Source: Whalleya microplaca
Taxonomy: Eukaryota > Ascomycota > Sordariomycetes > Xylariales > Xylariaceae
Reading direction: 5' to 3'
Length of the DNA stretch: 64,000 nt
Assembly: GCA_022497155.1 (NCBI GenBank)
Contig: MU385751.1
Span: 417,200-481,199 of the forward strand
Under the pieces are notes generated by a model, which saw only the letters and a list, made by a program, of their open reading frames with translations, was not told the origin of the DNA and did not search any database. Of the stretch, positions 63,367-64,000 are shown piece after piece. Position 1 is the stretch's first letter. Each line of letters starts with the position of its first letter. The translations under genes and the position numbers were made by a program.

Positions 63367-63895
63367 TTTAGCTCCCCCGGATAAGCCTTAATTTCTTTGC
63401 CTTTTAATTAATCGAGCAAAACAGTCCTTTTTAAAATACCACAAATTATAGAAGCATAAAATTCACTAGTAATAGCTATTTAAAGTATATCTTACTTTAT
63501 TAAGCTTACTTTATTTTTATTTAATATATTATACGCAAACATTTCATTTTATTTAATAGCCACCTGTTTTTTATATAAATTAAACTAAATTATATAATCG
63601 ATAGCTAGCCAGCTGCTTTATTTATATATTATATTCACGTCACTTATTACTTACGATTTACGAATTTTCTTTTTTTTATATACCAAGAATATAAAGCGCA
63701 ATAACACCAGAGATATAAGACCGTATGTTTTTACATATAAACCTGTCCATTTTTATATGGGCAACAGTAACAAGCTAATTGTGCTTGGTATGTGGCTGGA
63801 TGTAGCCAGCTATTGATACGTATACAATTTGTATGGACGACGATATCGGATGACACTTTTACATACCTTGATATATCACATCACTTGAATGTCAC

Positions 63896-64000
63896 CTTCA
63901 GCAGCAAGGGAGGCCTTTAGCAGCAAGGGAGGCTGTCAGCTGCTGCTGCTGCTGCTGCTGCTGATAGCTGTGGCTAGCTGACCTGCTGTCACCTGCTGAC
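63896..64000 (+). repeat. CTG-rich tandem repeats, second copy
   Basis: Contains AGCAGCAAGGGAGGC units, a (CTG)n run of about eight triplets, then GATAGCTGTGGCTAGC and ACCTGCTGTCACCTGC. It continues beyond the window. The triplet run is longer than in the copy at 55.3-55.7 kb, so the array length varies between copies. Confidence 0.8.

Larger units (their letters stand above)
63057..64000 (+). mobile_element. Second copy of the mini-element, truncated by the window edge
   Basis: Its 5' LTR (about 63057-63366, ending AAGACA) and following internal part match 54501-55400 through the primer-binding site, the TGTATGGACGACGATATCGG block (about 63829-63850) and the beginning of the CTG-rich repeats (from about 63896). 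The LTR is more RIP-mutated than 54501-54802, but the internal part is similarly preserved. The 3' LTR lies outside. Confidence 0.85.

Overview
The window comes from a filamentous ascomycete (Pezizomycotina, most likely a Sordariomycete; the genus cannot be fixed from the sequence). Evidence: intron-bearing genes whose introns are mostly 50-130 bp with GT...AG ends, fungal-specific families (Ada2, Erg28, Nup170, fungal O-fucosyltransferase-like proteins), and a very AT-rich right third carrying the repeat-induced point mutation (RIP) signature: C-to-T/G-to-A changes that turn CAA, CGA and TGG codons into stops.

Layout. (1) 1-3.0 kb: the 5' part of a protein-kinase-like gene running off the left edge (with a 10-N assembly gap in its intron), then a stretch with one unresolved coding-like patch. 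(2) 3.0-25.9 kb: a gene-rich core of conserved genes: F-box/WD40/UIM protein (-), Nup170/Nup155 nucleoporin (-), very-long-chain 3-ketoacyl-CoA reductase (-) head-to-head with ERG28 (+), galactose-1-phosphate uridylyltransferase (-), ADA2 (+), an O-fucosyltransferase-like type II membrane protein (+), a rhodanese/Cdc25-like phosphatase (+) and a small single-span membrane protein (+). (3) 25.9-31 kb: gene-poor, somewhat AT-rich, with two unrecognised small two-span membrane proteins and fragments that may be further members. (4) 31-40 kb: an NSUN-type RNA m5C methyltransferase (+), a full-size ABCB transporter (-) and a secreted GMC oxidoreductase (-). (5) 40.4-64 kb: a gene-free AT-rich transposon graveyard: two MITE-like inverted-repeat elements and a nest of LTR retroelements.

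The nest can be read in order. A minus-strand Ty3/gypsy pol remnant (RT at about 61.3-62.1 kb, integrase near 47.0 kb) was split by a second minus-strand LTR element (47473-60582, two 227-bp LTRs differing essentially by transitions). That element was in turn invaded by a 1.64-kb non-coding mini-element (54501-56141, about 300-bp LTRs, primer-binding site, polypurine tract, CTG-rich tandem repeats). A second copy of the mini-element starts at 63057 and leaves the window on the right. The mini-element and the larger element share LTR termini and primer-binding site but not LTR bodies, which suggests a TRIM-like parasite of the larger element.

Functionally, the core genes are housekeeping (nuclear pore, SAGA, ER lipid synthesis, galactose use). 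The only visible functional pairing is the ER lipid pair KAR/ERG28 on one 437-bp divergent promoter. All exon structures were joined by eye from splice signals and protein continuity, without transcript data.
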